DNA from: Hyphomonas oceanitis SCH89
Lineage (GTDB): Bacteria; Pseudomonadota; Alphaproteobacteria; Caulobacterales; Hyphomonadaceae
Reading direction: 5' to 3'
Assembly (NCBI RefSeq): GCF_000685295.1
Contig: NZ_ARYL01000008.1
Span: 1 to 64,000 of the forward strand
DNA: 64,000 nt
In this document: piece after piece, positions 15,493-24,465 of the stretch
Layout: the number at the start of each line of letters is the position of its first letter
Position numbering within the stretch: position 1 is the first letter of the stretch
Notes under the pieces: generated by a model
Databases searched by the model: none
Seen by the model: only the letters and a program-made list of their open reading frames with translations
What the model was told of the DNA's origin: nothing
Translations under genes and position numbers: made by a program

Positions 15493-16232
15493 CTTTCCAG
15501 CTCGGCCTTGATGGCAGCATCCAGCTTTGCCATGTCAGCGCCCTCGATATGAGTGCCGCCAACGAAGAAGCCTGGCGTTCCGCCGACTTCGAGCTTGCGG
15601 CCCAGGTCTTTCATGTCGGAGAGCTGTTTCTGGATTTCCATCGACTTCATGTCGGCGCGCATTTTCTGCACGTCGATACCGAGTGATTCGGCGATTGCAT
15701 CGATGCGCTTGTCGGTGAGGTCGTCGTTCGACTTCAGCTCCATAAGGGCGACGTGCATCTTGTTGTACTTGTCCTGCTTGCCTGCGGCGAGCGCGGCAAG
15801 GGAGGCAGTCTCGCTGACACCGCCGAAGATCGGCAGTTCCTTGAAGACGACACGCACCTTGCCATCATATTGGGCTGGCAGGCCCTGAACGGTCTCGACC
15901 GAGCGTTTGCAATAACCGCAGCGGTAATCAAAGAATTCGACAACCGTCACTTTTGCATCGGCCGGGCCGATCGAAGGATCGCTGGCAAGGTTGTAGAGCT
16001 TGTCTTTCTGGCTCGAGATGGCTGCTTGCTGCGCGGCGGCTGCGCTAGCGCGCTGTTTCTCGCCGAGCGCCACGAGGGCGTCTTCGATGACTTCGGGATT
16101 CGCGACGATGTATTCGTGCACGATCTCTTCGATCTCGGCCTTGCTCATTTGGCTGGTTGGCTTGCCCTGCGCGCAGGCTGGGGTCAGGGCAATGGCGGTC
16201 ATCGCCGCTGCGGTGAACAGTTTGCGTATCAT
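15489..16232 (-). CDS. DsbA/Com1-type periplasmic thiol-disulfide oxidoreductase
   Basis: This 247-residue protein has a signal peptide (about 1-22), an N-terminal helical dimerisation-type region ('SKAEIEEIVHEYIVANPEVIEDAL...') and a thioredoxin-like domain. The redox motif is Cys-Gly-Tyr-Cys ('FFDYRCGYCKRS', near 105-108), and the cis-Pro loop is 'VGGTPGFFV'. The domain order is that of alphaproteobacterial DsbA-like proteins and ScsC/Com1, which oxidise or isomerise disulfides in exported proteins. The ATG at 16232 is chosen because the signal peptide begins there; the frame stays open 66 codons upstream without conserved features. Confidence 0.9.
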   Translation of the reverse strand: MIRKLFTAAAMTAIALTPACAQGKPTSQMSKAEIEEIVHEYIVANPEVIEDALVALGEKQRASAAAAQQAAISSQKDKLYNLASDPSIGPADAKVTVVEFFDYRCGYCKRSVETVQGLPAQYDGKVRVVFKELPIFGGVSETASLAALAAGKQDKYNKMHVALMELKSNDDLTDKRIDAIAESLGIDVQKMRADMKSMEIQKQLSDMKDLGRKLEVGGTPGFFVGGTHIEGADMAKLDAAIKAELES

Positions 16233-16329
16233 GGGGTGGGCCTTTTCAGTATTCAAATACAATGTCGTCGCTAACCGCCATGTATACGGCCAGCGCGGGC
16301 AGCGTCCATCACTCCTGACAGAAAGTTGA

Positions 16330-17775
16330 TCAGCGCCGGTCTGTCGTGATGTCGGTTGCGAAATTGCCGAAAGGCATGTCGCGACCGTTGCTCTGGATGG
16401 ACAGTCGTGGGCCCCGGTTGGCGCGGTCATAGAAACTGCGATTGTCCGGATTGTTTGGATCGGTGATCAGCATGATGTCGTCCGCCCTGCGGAAGTTAGG
16501 CGTACCACGCTCAAGCTGGTCGGCAGCGCGGTGGGCAAAGGCATTGGCCCTGACGATGTCACCGATTGCGTAAGCGGATTCTGCCGTGGCGAGCTGTGCC
16601 TCGGCGCGGCGACCCTGTTTGTCCAGCGTAATGGCGAGCTGCGCCCAGGCGAAGGCATTATCTGGCTCGGCGATCAGTGCGTCGCGCAGGGAGGCTTCGG
16701 CGGCTTCCACATCGCCCGGTTCATCGCGGGCATTGAGCGAACGGGCATAGTTGATGAGCAGCAGCGGCTGGCCGGGTTTCAGCTCCAGCGAGCGCTTGTG
16801 CGGGGCAACCGATTCAGCCGTGCGACCGCTCTCGAACAGGATCTGGCCTTTCAGCTCGTGGAAGTAAGGATTATCCGGTTCGCGCTTAAGAAGGATGTCG
16901 ACCTCTTTCAGGGCAACATCGATGTCTGAGACCTGCAGTGCTGCGATGGAGCGGGCATAGTGCGCCGGCTCGCCGTCATCGGTGGCGGGATATTCGTTAC
17001 GTACCTTGTTGGCCGTATCGAGGAAGCCGATCAGCTTGGCGCGCATCATGTCATACTGATACTGCTCGTGCTCGGTCGGCGGTTCGTCCATCAGGCCGGA
17101 TTGCTCGGCCAGTTGGCGCACGGCGCGGATACGGTCAGAGGCCAGCGGGTGGGACCGGAAATAGGGGTAACGGCGGGCGTTCGAGAGGACTTCCTGGTAA
17201 CGGAACTTGTCGAAGAAGCGGACGATGCCGCCCGTCGATTCGTGCAGCTGGCTCAGGTATTCCACGGCAGCGGCGTCGGCCATGGATTCCTCGGCGCGCG
17301 TGTGGACGAAGAAGTTCAGCGCGGCGAATTGCTGCGAGCTGCCGATCAGGGCTGCGCCGGCGCCGCCCTCACCTGCGGCGAGGGCAAGAATGCCGAGGCC
17401 GATCGAGATGAGCGCGGGGCGCGAGGCGATCTCGGCGGCGCGTTGGCGGCTGACGCTGTGGCCACACGCGATGTGGCAGGTTTCGTGCGCGATGACGCCC
17501 TTGATCTCGTCAGGCGAGTCGGCGGCGATAATCAGGCCGGTATGGATGTGGATGTTCTGGCCGTTCGCCACGAAGGCGTTCAGGCTGGGATCGTTGATGA
17601 TGTAGAAGCCAACATCCTTGGGGTTGAGGCCCGCGACGGTCAGGATCGGGTCGGTCCATTCGCGCAGGGTTTCCTCGATTTCGGCATCACGGATCAGGCT
17701 CTGCGCCGATGCGGTGAAGGCAAAGGCGGCAGCGGCAAGGCTCGTGGCAGCAAGACGCAGCAATTGTCGCGCCAT
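16330..17775 (-). CDS. M48 family metalloprotease with C-terminal TPR repeats (BepA-like)
   Basis: The 481-residue protein has a signal peptide (about 1-25). A zinc metalloprotease domain carries His97-Glu-x-x-His101 (HETCH) and a downstream Glu in 'AEESMAD' (about 161-167) as third ligand. A helical TPR region (about 250-460, e.g. 'PDNPYFHELKGQILFESGRTAESVAPHKRSLELKPGQPLLLINYARSL' pattern) follows. This matches BepA/YfgC, which degrades or assembles stalled outer-membrane proteins such as LptD. A Leu/Ala/Gly-rich hydrophobic stretch (about 120-145) lies within the protease domain, as in the family. BamB and a YfgM-like gene are also in this window, so outer-membrane assembly is a recurring theme. 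Confidence 0.9.
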   Translation of the reverse strand: MARQLLRLAATSLAAAAFAFTASAQSLIRDAEIEETLREWTDPILTVAGLNPKDVGFYIINDPSLNAFVANGQNIHIHTGLIIAADSPDEIKGVIAHETCHIACGHSVSRQRAAEIASRPALISIGLGILALAAGEGGAGAALIGSSQQFAALNFFVHTRAEESMADAAAVEYLSQLHESTGGIVRFFDKFRYQEVLSNARRYPYFRSHPLASDRIRAVRQLAEQSGLMDEPPTEHEQYQYDMMRAKLIGFLDTANKVRNEYPATDDGEPAHYARSIAALQVSDIDVALKEVDILLKREPDNPYFHELKGQILFESGRTAESVAPHKRSLELKPGQPLLLINYARSLNARDEPGDVEAAEASLRDALIAEPDNAFAWAQLAITLDKQGRRAEAQLATAESAYAIGDIVRANAFAHRAADQLERGTPNFRRADDIMLITDPNNPDNRSFYDRANRGPRLSIQSNGRDMPFGNFATDITTDRR

Positions 17776-17868
17776 GTCAGGCGTCTCCTCTTCGTGGAAC
17801 CAGACACCCTGAGCTTAAGCAGCTACGCCAGTATTGGCGAGGGGGTAGGCACATCCATGACAGTAATG

Positions 17869-18888
17869 TCAGGAATTACCTGAGGCGAATATGAATGAAA
17901 GCTCGGGATCAAGCTGGATGCCTGTCTCGGCCCCGGCGGGTAGGGACAGCGCACGCGGCACAAGGGATGTCAGTTGCAGGTCGCCGACATTCATGATGAG
18001 ACGCGCCATTGGCCCGGTCAGTCGGCTGGAAACAACAGTGGCACTTACAGGAGAGGTGGCATCAGGGATGACGCCTTCGGGCCGGATGACGATGATGGCG
18101 TCCGGGGCGATGGCGTCGCTTAGCAGGCCTGCGGGAAGGTCATGGCCCGCGATAATGTTCACGGGGCCCAGCGCTGCGGCAATGTCGGCGCCCTGAGGCT
18201 TCAGGTAGACATCTGCGGCTTTGCCCTGCTGCAGGATGCGGCCGGATTTCATGATCGCGATATGATCGGCACTTTCCAGCGCTTCGGCGGGGTCGTGGGT
18301 CACCAGCAGGGCAGGCACGCCCGCGGCGCGGATAGCGTCGAGGGCTTCGTCGCGCACGGTTCCACGCAGCGACGGGTCCAGGCCCGAGAAGGGTTCGTCC
18401 ATCAGGATGGCCGCCGGGCGCGGAGCGAGGGCGCGGGCGATGGCAACACGCTGTTGCTCGCCGCCTGAAAGCTCATGCGGATAGGCGCCGCTGCGGGCAC
18501 CAAGACCGAGACGTGAGAGCCATTGGGTTGCAATGGCGCGGGCCTCATCCTTCGGCAGGTTGGCGAGGCCAAAGGCGACATTCTGGAGGGCGGTCAGGTG
18601 TGGAAACAGCGCGAAATCCTGGAAGATCAGGCCGATACGCCGCTTCTCTGGCGCCAGTGTGTGGCCGGGTTCCGAGAGGATGATATCCCCGAGACAGACC
18701 TTGCCTGTGTCGACCGGCTCAAGGCCTGCGAGCAGGCGCAGGAGTGTCGACTTGCCGGCGCCGGAGCCGCCGAGCAGGGCCGTGATGGCGCCTGGCTGCA
18801 GGTCCAGCGACACGCCGGATACGACGGCGAGACCGTCATACACGCGGCTGATATTCTGCGCCGAGAGAGGGGTTGGGACGAGGGTCAT
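17869..18888 (-). CDS. fbpC: Ferric iron ABC transporter, ATP-binding protein
   Basis: This 339-residue ATPase powers the importer encoded by the next two genes. Walker A GGSGAGKS lies at about 40-47, the signature LSGGEQ at 140-145, and Walker B 'AAILMDEPFSGLD' just after. A C-terminal TOBE-like regulatory domain (about 240-330) follows. The order FbpA-FbpB-FbpC with start/stop overlaps indicates a single operon transcribed leftward. Its start overlaps the permease stop by four bases (ATGA). Related CUT1 or thiamine ATPases are alternatives, but the partner proteins favour iron. Confidence 0.9.
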   Translation of the reverse strand: MTLVPTPLSAQNISRVYDGLAVVSGVSLDLQPGAITALLGGSGAGKSTLLRLLAGLEPVDTGKVCLGDIILSEPGHTLAPEKRRIGLIFQDFALFPHLTALQNVAFGLANLPKDEARAIATQWLSRLGLGARSGAYPHELSGGEQQRVAIARALAPRPAAILMDEPFSGLDPSLRGTVRDEALDAIRAAGVPALLVTHDPAEALESADHIAIMKSGRILQQGKAADVYLKPQGADIAAALGPVNIIAGHDLPAGLLSDAIAPDAIIVIRPEGVIPDATSPVSATVVSSRLTGPMARLIMNVGDLQLTSLVPRALSLPAGAETGIQLDPELSFIFASGNS

Positions 18889-20498
18889 TCAGGGGCTCCG
18901 GGGCGCGCGCGGGAAAGGCGCCAGGACAGGAAGATGACGGGCACAAGTCCGGCCAGCGTGATCAGGAGGGCGGGCAAAGCGGCGGCGGCGAGGCGCTCGT
19001 CGGTGGCATAGGCGTTGGCGCGTACCGCCAGCGTATCCCAGTTGAAGGGGCGAAGCATGAGGGTTGCAGGGAGTTCCTTGAGGGATTCCACAAACAGGAT
19101 GAGGGCGCCGGCTGTTGCGCCCGAGAGGGCAATCGGCAGATCAACTTCGCGGGCCCGGCGCAGGGGCGAGGCGCCGAGACTGCCAGCGGCCTGACTAAGC
19201 GAGGCAGGCGCGCGGGCGAGAGCGGCGACCATCGGCTCGGCCCCGGCAGCGGTGAAGCGGCTGGCATAGACCCATGCCAGTGCGATGAGGGCTGACGCGC
19301 CGGTCAGCGTAAATGGCAGCAGGCCGAGCACGACCAGCGCACCCATGGCGAGCACGGCGCCGGGAATGGCATAGCCTGACGAAGCGGTAAGCCGGGCAAA
19401 GCGCGGCAGCAGGCCGGAAGCGCGCTGGGACAGGGCGATTACAAGGGCCAGCACGAAGGCGAGTGCGGCGCCTGCGCCTGCGAGGATCAGCGTGTTCATC
19501 AGCGCAGGGCCAATTGGGGCAAGCGTTTCGCTCGTTTCCACGCTGCGCCAGATGAGGCGACCGACAGGCAGGCCAAAGGAAATCAGGAAGATCGCGATGC
19601 AGAGCGCAGTCGCCCCGGCAGCGGCCAGTGGCGTGAGGGGCGCGCGGGCGACGGCGCGCCAGCGGCGGGAATTCTGCTCGCTGCCCCGGCGTCCCCGGCT
19701 CCATCGCTCGAACAGGACGAGGCTCAGCACGAGCGATAGCAGGACGAGCGCGAGACGGGCAGCGGTGGCGGGTTCGCCGAAGCTCGTCCAGGCGCGCACG
19801 ATGCCATAGGTCAGTGTCGGCACGCCGAGATATTCAGCGGCGCCATAGTCAGCGGCGGCTTCCATCAGCGACAGCGACAGTCCGGCCGCGATGGCCGGGC
19901 GTGCGGCGGGCAGGGCGACGCGCCAGAAACTGCGGGCGGCACTAGCGCCGAGGCTGCGGGCCGCTTCAAGCGAACAGACCGACTGAGAGATGAAGGCCGC
20001 GCGGGCGGTAAGGTAGACATAAGGATAGAGGGTCAGCGCCAGAACGAAGGCGAGACCGGGCAAGGAATGGATGTCCGGGAACCAATAGTCGCGGGCGCGC
20101 CATCCGGTCGCCGTCCGAAGGGCGGCCTGGATCGGCCCACCAACGCCCATCAGGTCACCATAGGCATAGGCCAGCACATAGCCCGGCGCGGCGAGGGGCA
20201 GGATCAGCAGCCACTCGAATACGGCCCGGCCCGGAAAGCGGTACATGGTGACGAGCCATGCAGCTGGAACGGCGAAGGCGAGAATGAACAGTCCGGTCAG
20301 CGCGAGCGTGCCGATTGTACCTAGCAGATAACCCGTCAGGAGCGTCGTACGAATATGGTCCCACGCGTCGCCGCCACCAAAGACCAGCCCGGCCACAAGC
20401 GTGGCGGCGACTGGCACTGCAATGACAAGGCCCGCCACAAAGGCGGGCCCGTCACTTGCGCGAATGGCAAGGTTTCGGAAGGGAACGACGCGGGCCAA
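18885..20498 (-). CDS. fbpB: Ferric iron ABC transporter, two-domain permease
   Basis: The 537-residue integral membrane protein contains two fused BPD permease units. Each has about six transmembrane helices and an EAA loop ('EAARSLGASAARSFWRVALPAARPAI' near 180-205, and a second copy 'QAAGSLGASPLRRAREVDLPIALSG' near 430-455). The fused form is typical of FbpB/SfuB iron permeases. It sits between the ATPase (four-base overlap) and the substrate-binding protein (five-base gap), so one operon is likely. Membrane location is certain; the iron substrate is inferred from the binding-protein family. Confidence 0.92.
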   Translation of the reverse strand: MARVVPFRNLAIRASDGPAFVAGLVIAVPVAATLVAGLVFGGGDAWDHIRTTLLTGYLLGTIGTLALTGLFILAFAVPAAWLVTMYRFPGRAVFEWLLILPLAAPGYVLAYAYGDLMGVGGPIQAALRTATGWRARDYWFPDIHSLPGLAFVLALTLYPYVYLTARAAFISQSVCSLEAARSLGASAARSFWRVALPAARPAIAAGLSLSLMEAAADYGAAEYLGVPTLTYGIVRAWTSFGEPATAARLALVLLSLVLSLVLFERWSRGRRGSEQNSRRWRAVARAPLTPLAAAGATALCIAIFLISFGLPVGRLIWRSVETSETLAPIGPALMNTLILAGAGAALAFVLALVIALSQRASGLLPRFARLTASSGYAIPGAVLAMGALVVLGLLPFTLTGASALIALAWVYASRFTAAGAEPMVAALARAPASLSQAAGSLGASPLRRAREVDLPIALSGATAGALILFVESLKELPATLMLRPFNWDTLAVRANAYATDERLAAAALPALLITLAGLVPVIFLSWRLSRARPGAPE

Positions 20499-20503
20499 TT
20501 GGT

Positions 20504-21568
20504 TCAGTTCCAGCCGGCCCGGTCGTAGATTTCCTGCGCTTCGGCCTGGTGCTCACCGAGTTCCTGCAGCGGGAATTCGCTCGGCTTGAAATCGGGAAGC
20601 TGTTCAAGCCCAGCGGGCAGCGGCATGCCGGCAACCATCGGGAATTCCTTGGTGGCGCTGGTCAGCATCTGCTGGCCCTCTGCGGTGGTCAGCCATTCGA
20701 TGAAGCGGATGGCGTTCTCCTTGTTGGGCGCATGTGCAGCGACGGCAGCGCCGGATACGTTGATGTGCGTGCCGACGCCGTCCTGCTCGGGAAAGGATAG
20801 CGCGGTCTTTGCCGTGACGGCTTTCTCGGCGTCTGTGCCTGTGGCCATGCGCACCCAGTAATAATGGTTGATCAGGGCGGCAGAGCATTCACCTGCCGCG
20901 ATGGACTCGATCTGCGTCGTGTCACCGCCCTGGGGTGGACGGGCAAAGTTGGCAACGACGTTGCGTGCCCACTCAGCCGCCTTGTCAGAGCCCCATCGAC
21001 CGATAAATTCGCCCATTAGCGAGAGATTGTAGACATTGGAGCTGGAGCGCATGCAGATTTCGCCGTGTAGCGTGCCGTCGGCCAGATCCTGATAATGGGC
21101 AACCTCTTCGGGCTTCAGGCGGGTCGGATCGTACACGATGATCCTGGCGCGCCGGGCGAGGCCGAACCAGTTGCCTTCGGGCTCGCGGAAATGCGGCGGG
21201 ATCAGCGATTCCAGTGTCTCGGAGCGAATGCCTTGGGTGAAGCCGCCTGCCTGAAAGCGGTAGAGCGTGCCTACATCGGAGGAAATGATGACGTCAGCGG
21301 GGCTTTTGTCGCCTTCGGCCTTCATCGTTTCGATCAATTCAGGTGCACCAGACTCGCGGAAACGGACATGGATGCCGGTTTCCTTCTCAAACATATCGTA
21401 CATGACCTTGTCGGAATCATAGTGCCGGGCGGAATAAACATTCAGCACACCGGCGCTGGGAACCGCAGGCGCAGCAACGGGTTCAGCTTTTGTTGCCGCA
21501 GGTTCAGCCGGTTTGCCGCAAGCGACCGCGAACAAAGCGATAGCGGTGAGTAATACGGGAAACTTCAT
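20504..21568 (-). CDS. fbpA: Ferric iron ABC transporter, substrate-binding lipoprotein
   Basis: The 354-residue protein has a lipoprotein-like signal ending at Cys17 ('FAVAC'), an Ala/Pro/Glu linker (about 20-40), then a periplasmic-binding-protein fold beginning 'GVLNVYSARHYDSDKVMYDMFEKETG'. This is the Fe(III)-binding family signature (VYSARHY). Paired Tyr residues in 'INHYYWVRM' (near 230) match the iron-ligand Tyr pair. It is the first gene of the fbpABC operon. The lipobox -3 residue is Ala rather than Leu, so lipidation is likely but not certain. A Fur-like sequence lies 42-60 bp upstream. Confidence 0.92.
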   Translation of the reverse strand: MKFPVLLTAIALFAVACGKPAEPAATKAEPVAAPAVPSAGVLNVYSARHYDSDKVMYDMFEKETGIHVRFRESGAPELIETMKAEGDKSPADVIISSDVGTLYRFQAGGFTQGIRSETLESLIPPHFREPEGNWFGLARRARIIVYDPTRLKPEEVAHYQDLADGTLHGEICMRSSSNVYNLSLMGEFIGRWGSDKAAEWARNVVANFARPPQGGDTTQIESIAAGECSAALINHYYWVRMATGTDAEKAVTAKTALSFPEQDGVGTHINVSGAAVAAHAPNKENAIRFIEWLTTAEGQQMLTSATKEFPMVAGMPLPAGLEQLPDFKPSEFPLQELGEHQAEAQEIYDRAGWN

Positions 21569-21609
21569 GAGATGGAACGATCCTTGTCTGGCTGGCGACT
21601 ATCAAACAT

Positions 21610-21628
21610 AATTGAGAATGGATCGCAA
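21610..21628 (-). promoter_or_regulatory. Fur-like sequence upstream of fbpABC
   Basis: On the minus strand, positions 21628-21610 read TTGCGATCCATTCTCAATT, 42-60 bp before the fbpA start. It matches 13 of 19 positions with the sequence between the PKHD hydroxylase and the lipoprotein (36673-36691), including TTGCGA and TCA. Placement before an iron importer supports an iron-responsive operator, but the palindrome is weak and similar TTGCGAA strings occur elsewhere in the window (for example near 5832). Confidence 0.35.
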
Positions 21629-21770
21629 CAAGTGAGGGTAGCGACGTTTTGCCCGAATCTTGCACAGGACGGTCAAGGAATTGGTTTTTCAGCCGAAATG
21701 ACTCCGCACAGGCCGTCTTCTTCGGTAAATCAGGGACTAACTCCGGTCAGAATAACAGGGGTGGTGGGAC

Positions 21771-22028
21771 ATGAATGACATCGTATTGGACCTGGATCTG
21801 GGAACGCCAGAGGAACAGGCACTTTGGGAAATGGCTGTCGACTTCTTCGTCAACATGCTCAGTTCCAACGACAATGCCGTGGGTGGGGATGCCCCGGAAA
21901 TGATGGTCCATACGGCTTTCAAGCCGAACGGACGCATCACCAAGAAGCTGATCTTCCAGGACAGGACATGGGCAGACGCCTTTGTTCGCTTCTGGGAAGA
22001 GCAGAAAATGCAGGCGGCCGCCGCCTAG
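21771..22028 (+). CDS. Small hypothetical protein
   Basis: The 85-residue acidic protein begins 'MNDIVLDLDLGTPEEQALWEMAVDF' and ends in an Ala-rich tail. It has no signal peptide, membrane segment or Cys. Predicted helices (about 12-30 and 65-82) flank a short strand-like middle 'KKLIFQDRTW'. I do not recognise the family. It is likely real because the frame has coding-like composition, an acceptable GT/GA-rich ribosome-binding region, and lies on the same strand 38 bp before the ThiO-like gene. Confidence 0.65.
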   Translation: MNDIVLDLDLGTPEEQALWEMAVDFFVNMLSSNDNAVGGDAPEMMVHTAFKPNGRITKKLIFQDRTWADAFVRFWEEQKMQAAAA

Positions 22029-22066
22029 GCGTTTCGCTTGACGGCCAAGTCGCCTAGAGAGCCGGG

Positions 22067-23215
22067 ATGAGCCCGAACCCCCGTTCTGCGCATGTCGCCA
22101 TTATTGGCGCTGGCATTATCGGCCTCGCCTGTGCCTGGGAACTGGTACAGCGCGGCGCGCGCGTGACCCTCTATGATACGCAAACGCCCGGGCGCGGGGC
22201 GAGTTGGGCCGCTGCCGGCATGCTGGCACCCGCCTTCGAGGCCGCAGCCGAAGACGGCGCGCATCCGCGGCTGTTCGATCTTTGCATGGAAAGCGCGGCG
22301 CTCTGGCCGGGCTTTGCCGCCTCTGTCAGCCAGGCATCAGGGCGCGATCTTGGCTTTTCGCCGGGGCCGTCGCTGGCGCTGGCCTTTGACGGGGCCGAGG
22401 CGGCTGGCTTGCACCGTCTCTCAGCCGCCCTGACGCGGCATGGCGTGCAGAGCGACATGCTGCTGCCCGAGGCCGTATGGGACATTGAGCCTGCCGTTTC
22501 ACGCGGCGTGCATGGCGCGCTGAGGCTGCCAACTGACGGACAGGTGGACAATCGTGCCATCGTCACGGCCCTGATTGCGGCCCTTGGTGAGCATGAGGCG
22601 GTCCGTTTTGTGACCGTTCCGGCACCGCTCGAAGACCGCGACGGGCGCCTCTTCATCGAGGGGCATGACATGATCCTCGCTGCAGCGGGCTGGAACACGG
22701 CGGCTATCAAGGTGCGCCAGAATGGCGATGATTTCAGCCTCGTGAACTGGGACACGGCGCTTGACGAGATCGATTGCTATGGCGGGCAGATGCTGTCGGT
22801 GTCGCGTGAGCCGGGCCTGCCAACCATGACGCTGCGCTGCGGCAGCATCTATATTGCGCCAAAGCCTGACAGGGTAATCATCGGCGCCACGATGGAGCCG
22901 GGCCGCGCAACGCTTGAGCCTGACGAGGGCGCGATTGCCGAGCTGCGCGCGGAAGCGGTGCGGCTGTGCCCGGCGATTGCCTATGCGCCCGAACTGGAAA
23001 CGTGGGCCGGTGTGCGGCCTGGCACGCTGGATCACGCGCCGCTGCTTGGGAAAACGCGGGCTGAGGGGCTGTTCGTCGCCTCAGGTCACTACCGGAACGG
23101 CATCCTGCTCGCGCCGATAACCGCAAAGATCATGGCGGATGCGATGCTCGACGGGAAAACCGGCGAACTGGCGGCGGCATTCAGCCCGGCCCGCTTTGCG
23201 GCTGCGACCGCCTGA
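22067..23215 (+). CDS. thiO: Glycine oxidase ThiO-like FAD-dependent oxidoreductase
   Basis: This 382-residue DAO-family flavoenzyme has the FAD dinucleotide motif 'AIIGAGIIGLACAWEL' near residues 11-26, the early family segment 'GRGASWAAAGMLAP' and a C-terminal 'GHYRNGILLAPITAKIM'. These are close to ThiO, which makes the glycine imine (dehydroglycine) used for the thiazole of thiamine. Unlike many ThiO genes it has no thiS, thiG or thiC neighbour in the window and no visible TPP riboswitch in the 38-bp gap upstream, so the substrate assignment remains inference. D-amino acid oxidase activity is the alternative. Confidence 0.8.
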   Translation: MSPNPRSAHVAIIGAGIIGLACAWELVQRGARVTLYDTQTPGRGASWAAAGMLAPAFEAAAEDGAHPRLFDLCMESAALWPGFAASVSQASGRDLGFSPGPSLALAFDGAEAAGLHRLSAALTRHGVQSDMLLPEAVWDIEPAVSRGVHGALRLPTDGQVDNRAIVTALIAALGEHEAVRFVTVPAPLEDRDGRLFIEGHDMILAAAGWNTAAIKVRQNGDDFSLVNWDTALDEIDCYGGQMLSVSREPGLPTMTLRCGSIYIAPKPDRVIIGATMEPGRATLEPDEGAIAELRAEAVRLCPAIAYAPELETWAGVRPGTLDHAPLLGKTRAEGLFVASGHYRNGILLAPITAKIMADAMLDGKTGELAAAFSPARFAAATA

Positions 23216-23281
23216 CGCCGCGCTCATGCTGGACGGGCGCCCCTGCCGCGCCTAAGTCTCCTGACAAGCAGGAGGAAACGC

Positions 23282-24454
23282 ATGCACCAGATCGCCCCCA
23301 TGAGCGAAGACCAGATGGCCATCAAGGACGCCGTCGCCAAGACGATTGCGCCTTTCGATGACGAATACTGGGGCAAGACGGACGAGACCGGCAAATGGCC
23401 GGAAGAGTTCTGTGATGCCATGGCCAAGGGCGGCTGGCTGGGCATCACCTTCCCGGAAGAATATGGCGGCGCGGGCCTCGGCCTGACCGAAGCGGCCTTG
23501 ATGATGCAGACGGTGACGCGCTCGGGCGCGGGCTATTCCGGCGCGTCGGCGATCCACCTCAACATATTTGGCCCTAAGCCGCTGGAGAAATTCGGCACAG
23601 CGGAACAGAAGCAGGAAAACCTGCCCAAGATCATCTCGGGCAAGGAGAAGATGTGCTTTGCCGTGACCGAGCCGAACTCCGGGCTGGATACGTCGTCGCT
23701 GGAGACCAAGGCCGAGCGGACGAATAATGGCTATGTCATCAATGGCCGGAAAATCTGGACCACGGGCGCGCAGCGCGCCGACAAGATCCTGATCATCGCC
23801 CGCACGACGCCGAAGGACCAGTGCGCCAAGCCCTATCTTGGCCTGTCGCTCTTTTATACGGACCTGAACCGGAACAAGATCGAGGCCAACCCGATCCCGA
23901 AAATGGGCCGCAAGGCGGTCGAGTGCAACACGCTGTTCATTGACGGGCTGGAAGTGCCCAAAGAGCACCTCATCGGCGAAGAAGGCGCGGGCTTCAAATA
24001 CCTGCTGCAGGGCCTGAACCCGGAACGCGTCCTGTTTGCGGTTGAGAGCGTCGGCCTCGGCTTTGCCGCGCTGGAGCGCGCCGCGCGCTATGCGCAGGAG
24101 CGTGTCGTGTTCGGTCGTCCGATTGGCCAGAACCAGGGCATCCAGCATCCGCTGGCACGCAGCTGGGCGGAGCTCTCGGCGGCAGAACTGATGGCTTACA
24201 AGGCGGCAAGCCTTTACGACGCCGGGCAGGATTGCGGTGCAGAGGCTAATGCCGCGAAATATCTCGGTACCGAAGCTGGCTTCACCGCCTGCGAAACCGC
24301 TGTGCTGACGCATGGCGGCATGGGCTATGCCAAGGAATACCATGTCGAGCGCATGATGCGCGAAGCCATGCTCGCCCGCATCGCCCCCGTCAGCCGCGAA
24401 ATGATCCTGAACTTCATCGCCGAACGCGTGCTGGGCCTGCCGAAGAGTTACTAG
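23282..24454 (+). CDS. Acyl-CoA dehydrogenase
   Basis: The 390-residue FAD enzyme catalyses alpha-beta dehydrogenation of an acyl-CoA. It shows the N-terminal helical domain, the signature 'CFAVTEPNSGLDTSSLETKAER' (about 127-148) and 'NGRKIWTTGAQ'. The C-terminal domain includes 'RYAQERVVFGRPIGQNQGIQHPLA' and 'THGGMGYAKEYHVERMMREA'. AGGAGG upstream of the ATG at 23282 fixes the start. The chain-length or branched-chain specificity cannot be read from sequence alone. No other beta-oxidation gene is adjacent. Confidence 0.93.
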   Translation: MHQIAPMSEDQMAIKDAVAKTIAPFDDEYWGKTDETGKWPEEFCDAMAKGGWLGITFPEEYGGAGLGLTEAALMMQTVTRSGAGYSGASAIHLNIFGPKPLEKFGTAEQKQENLPKIISGKEKMCFAVTEPNSGLDTSSLETKAERTNNGYVINGRKIWTTGAQRADKILIIARTTPKDQCAKPYLGLSLFYTDLNRNKIEANPIPKMGRKAVECNTLFIDGLEVPKEHLIGEEGAGFKYLLQGLNPERVLFAVESVGLGFAALERAARYAQERVVFGRPIGQNQGIQHPLARSWAELSAAELMAYKAASLYDAGQDCGAEANAAKYLGTEAGFTACETAVLTHGGMGYAKEYHVERMMREAMLARIAPVSREMILNFIAERVLGLPKSY

Positions 24455-24465
24455 CTGGCCTAAGG

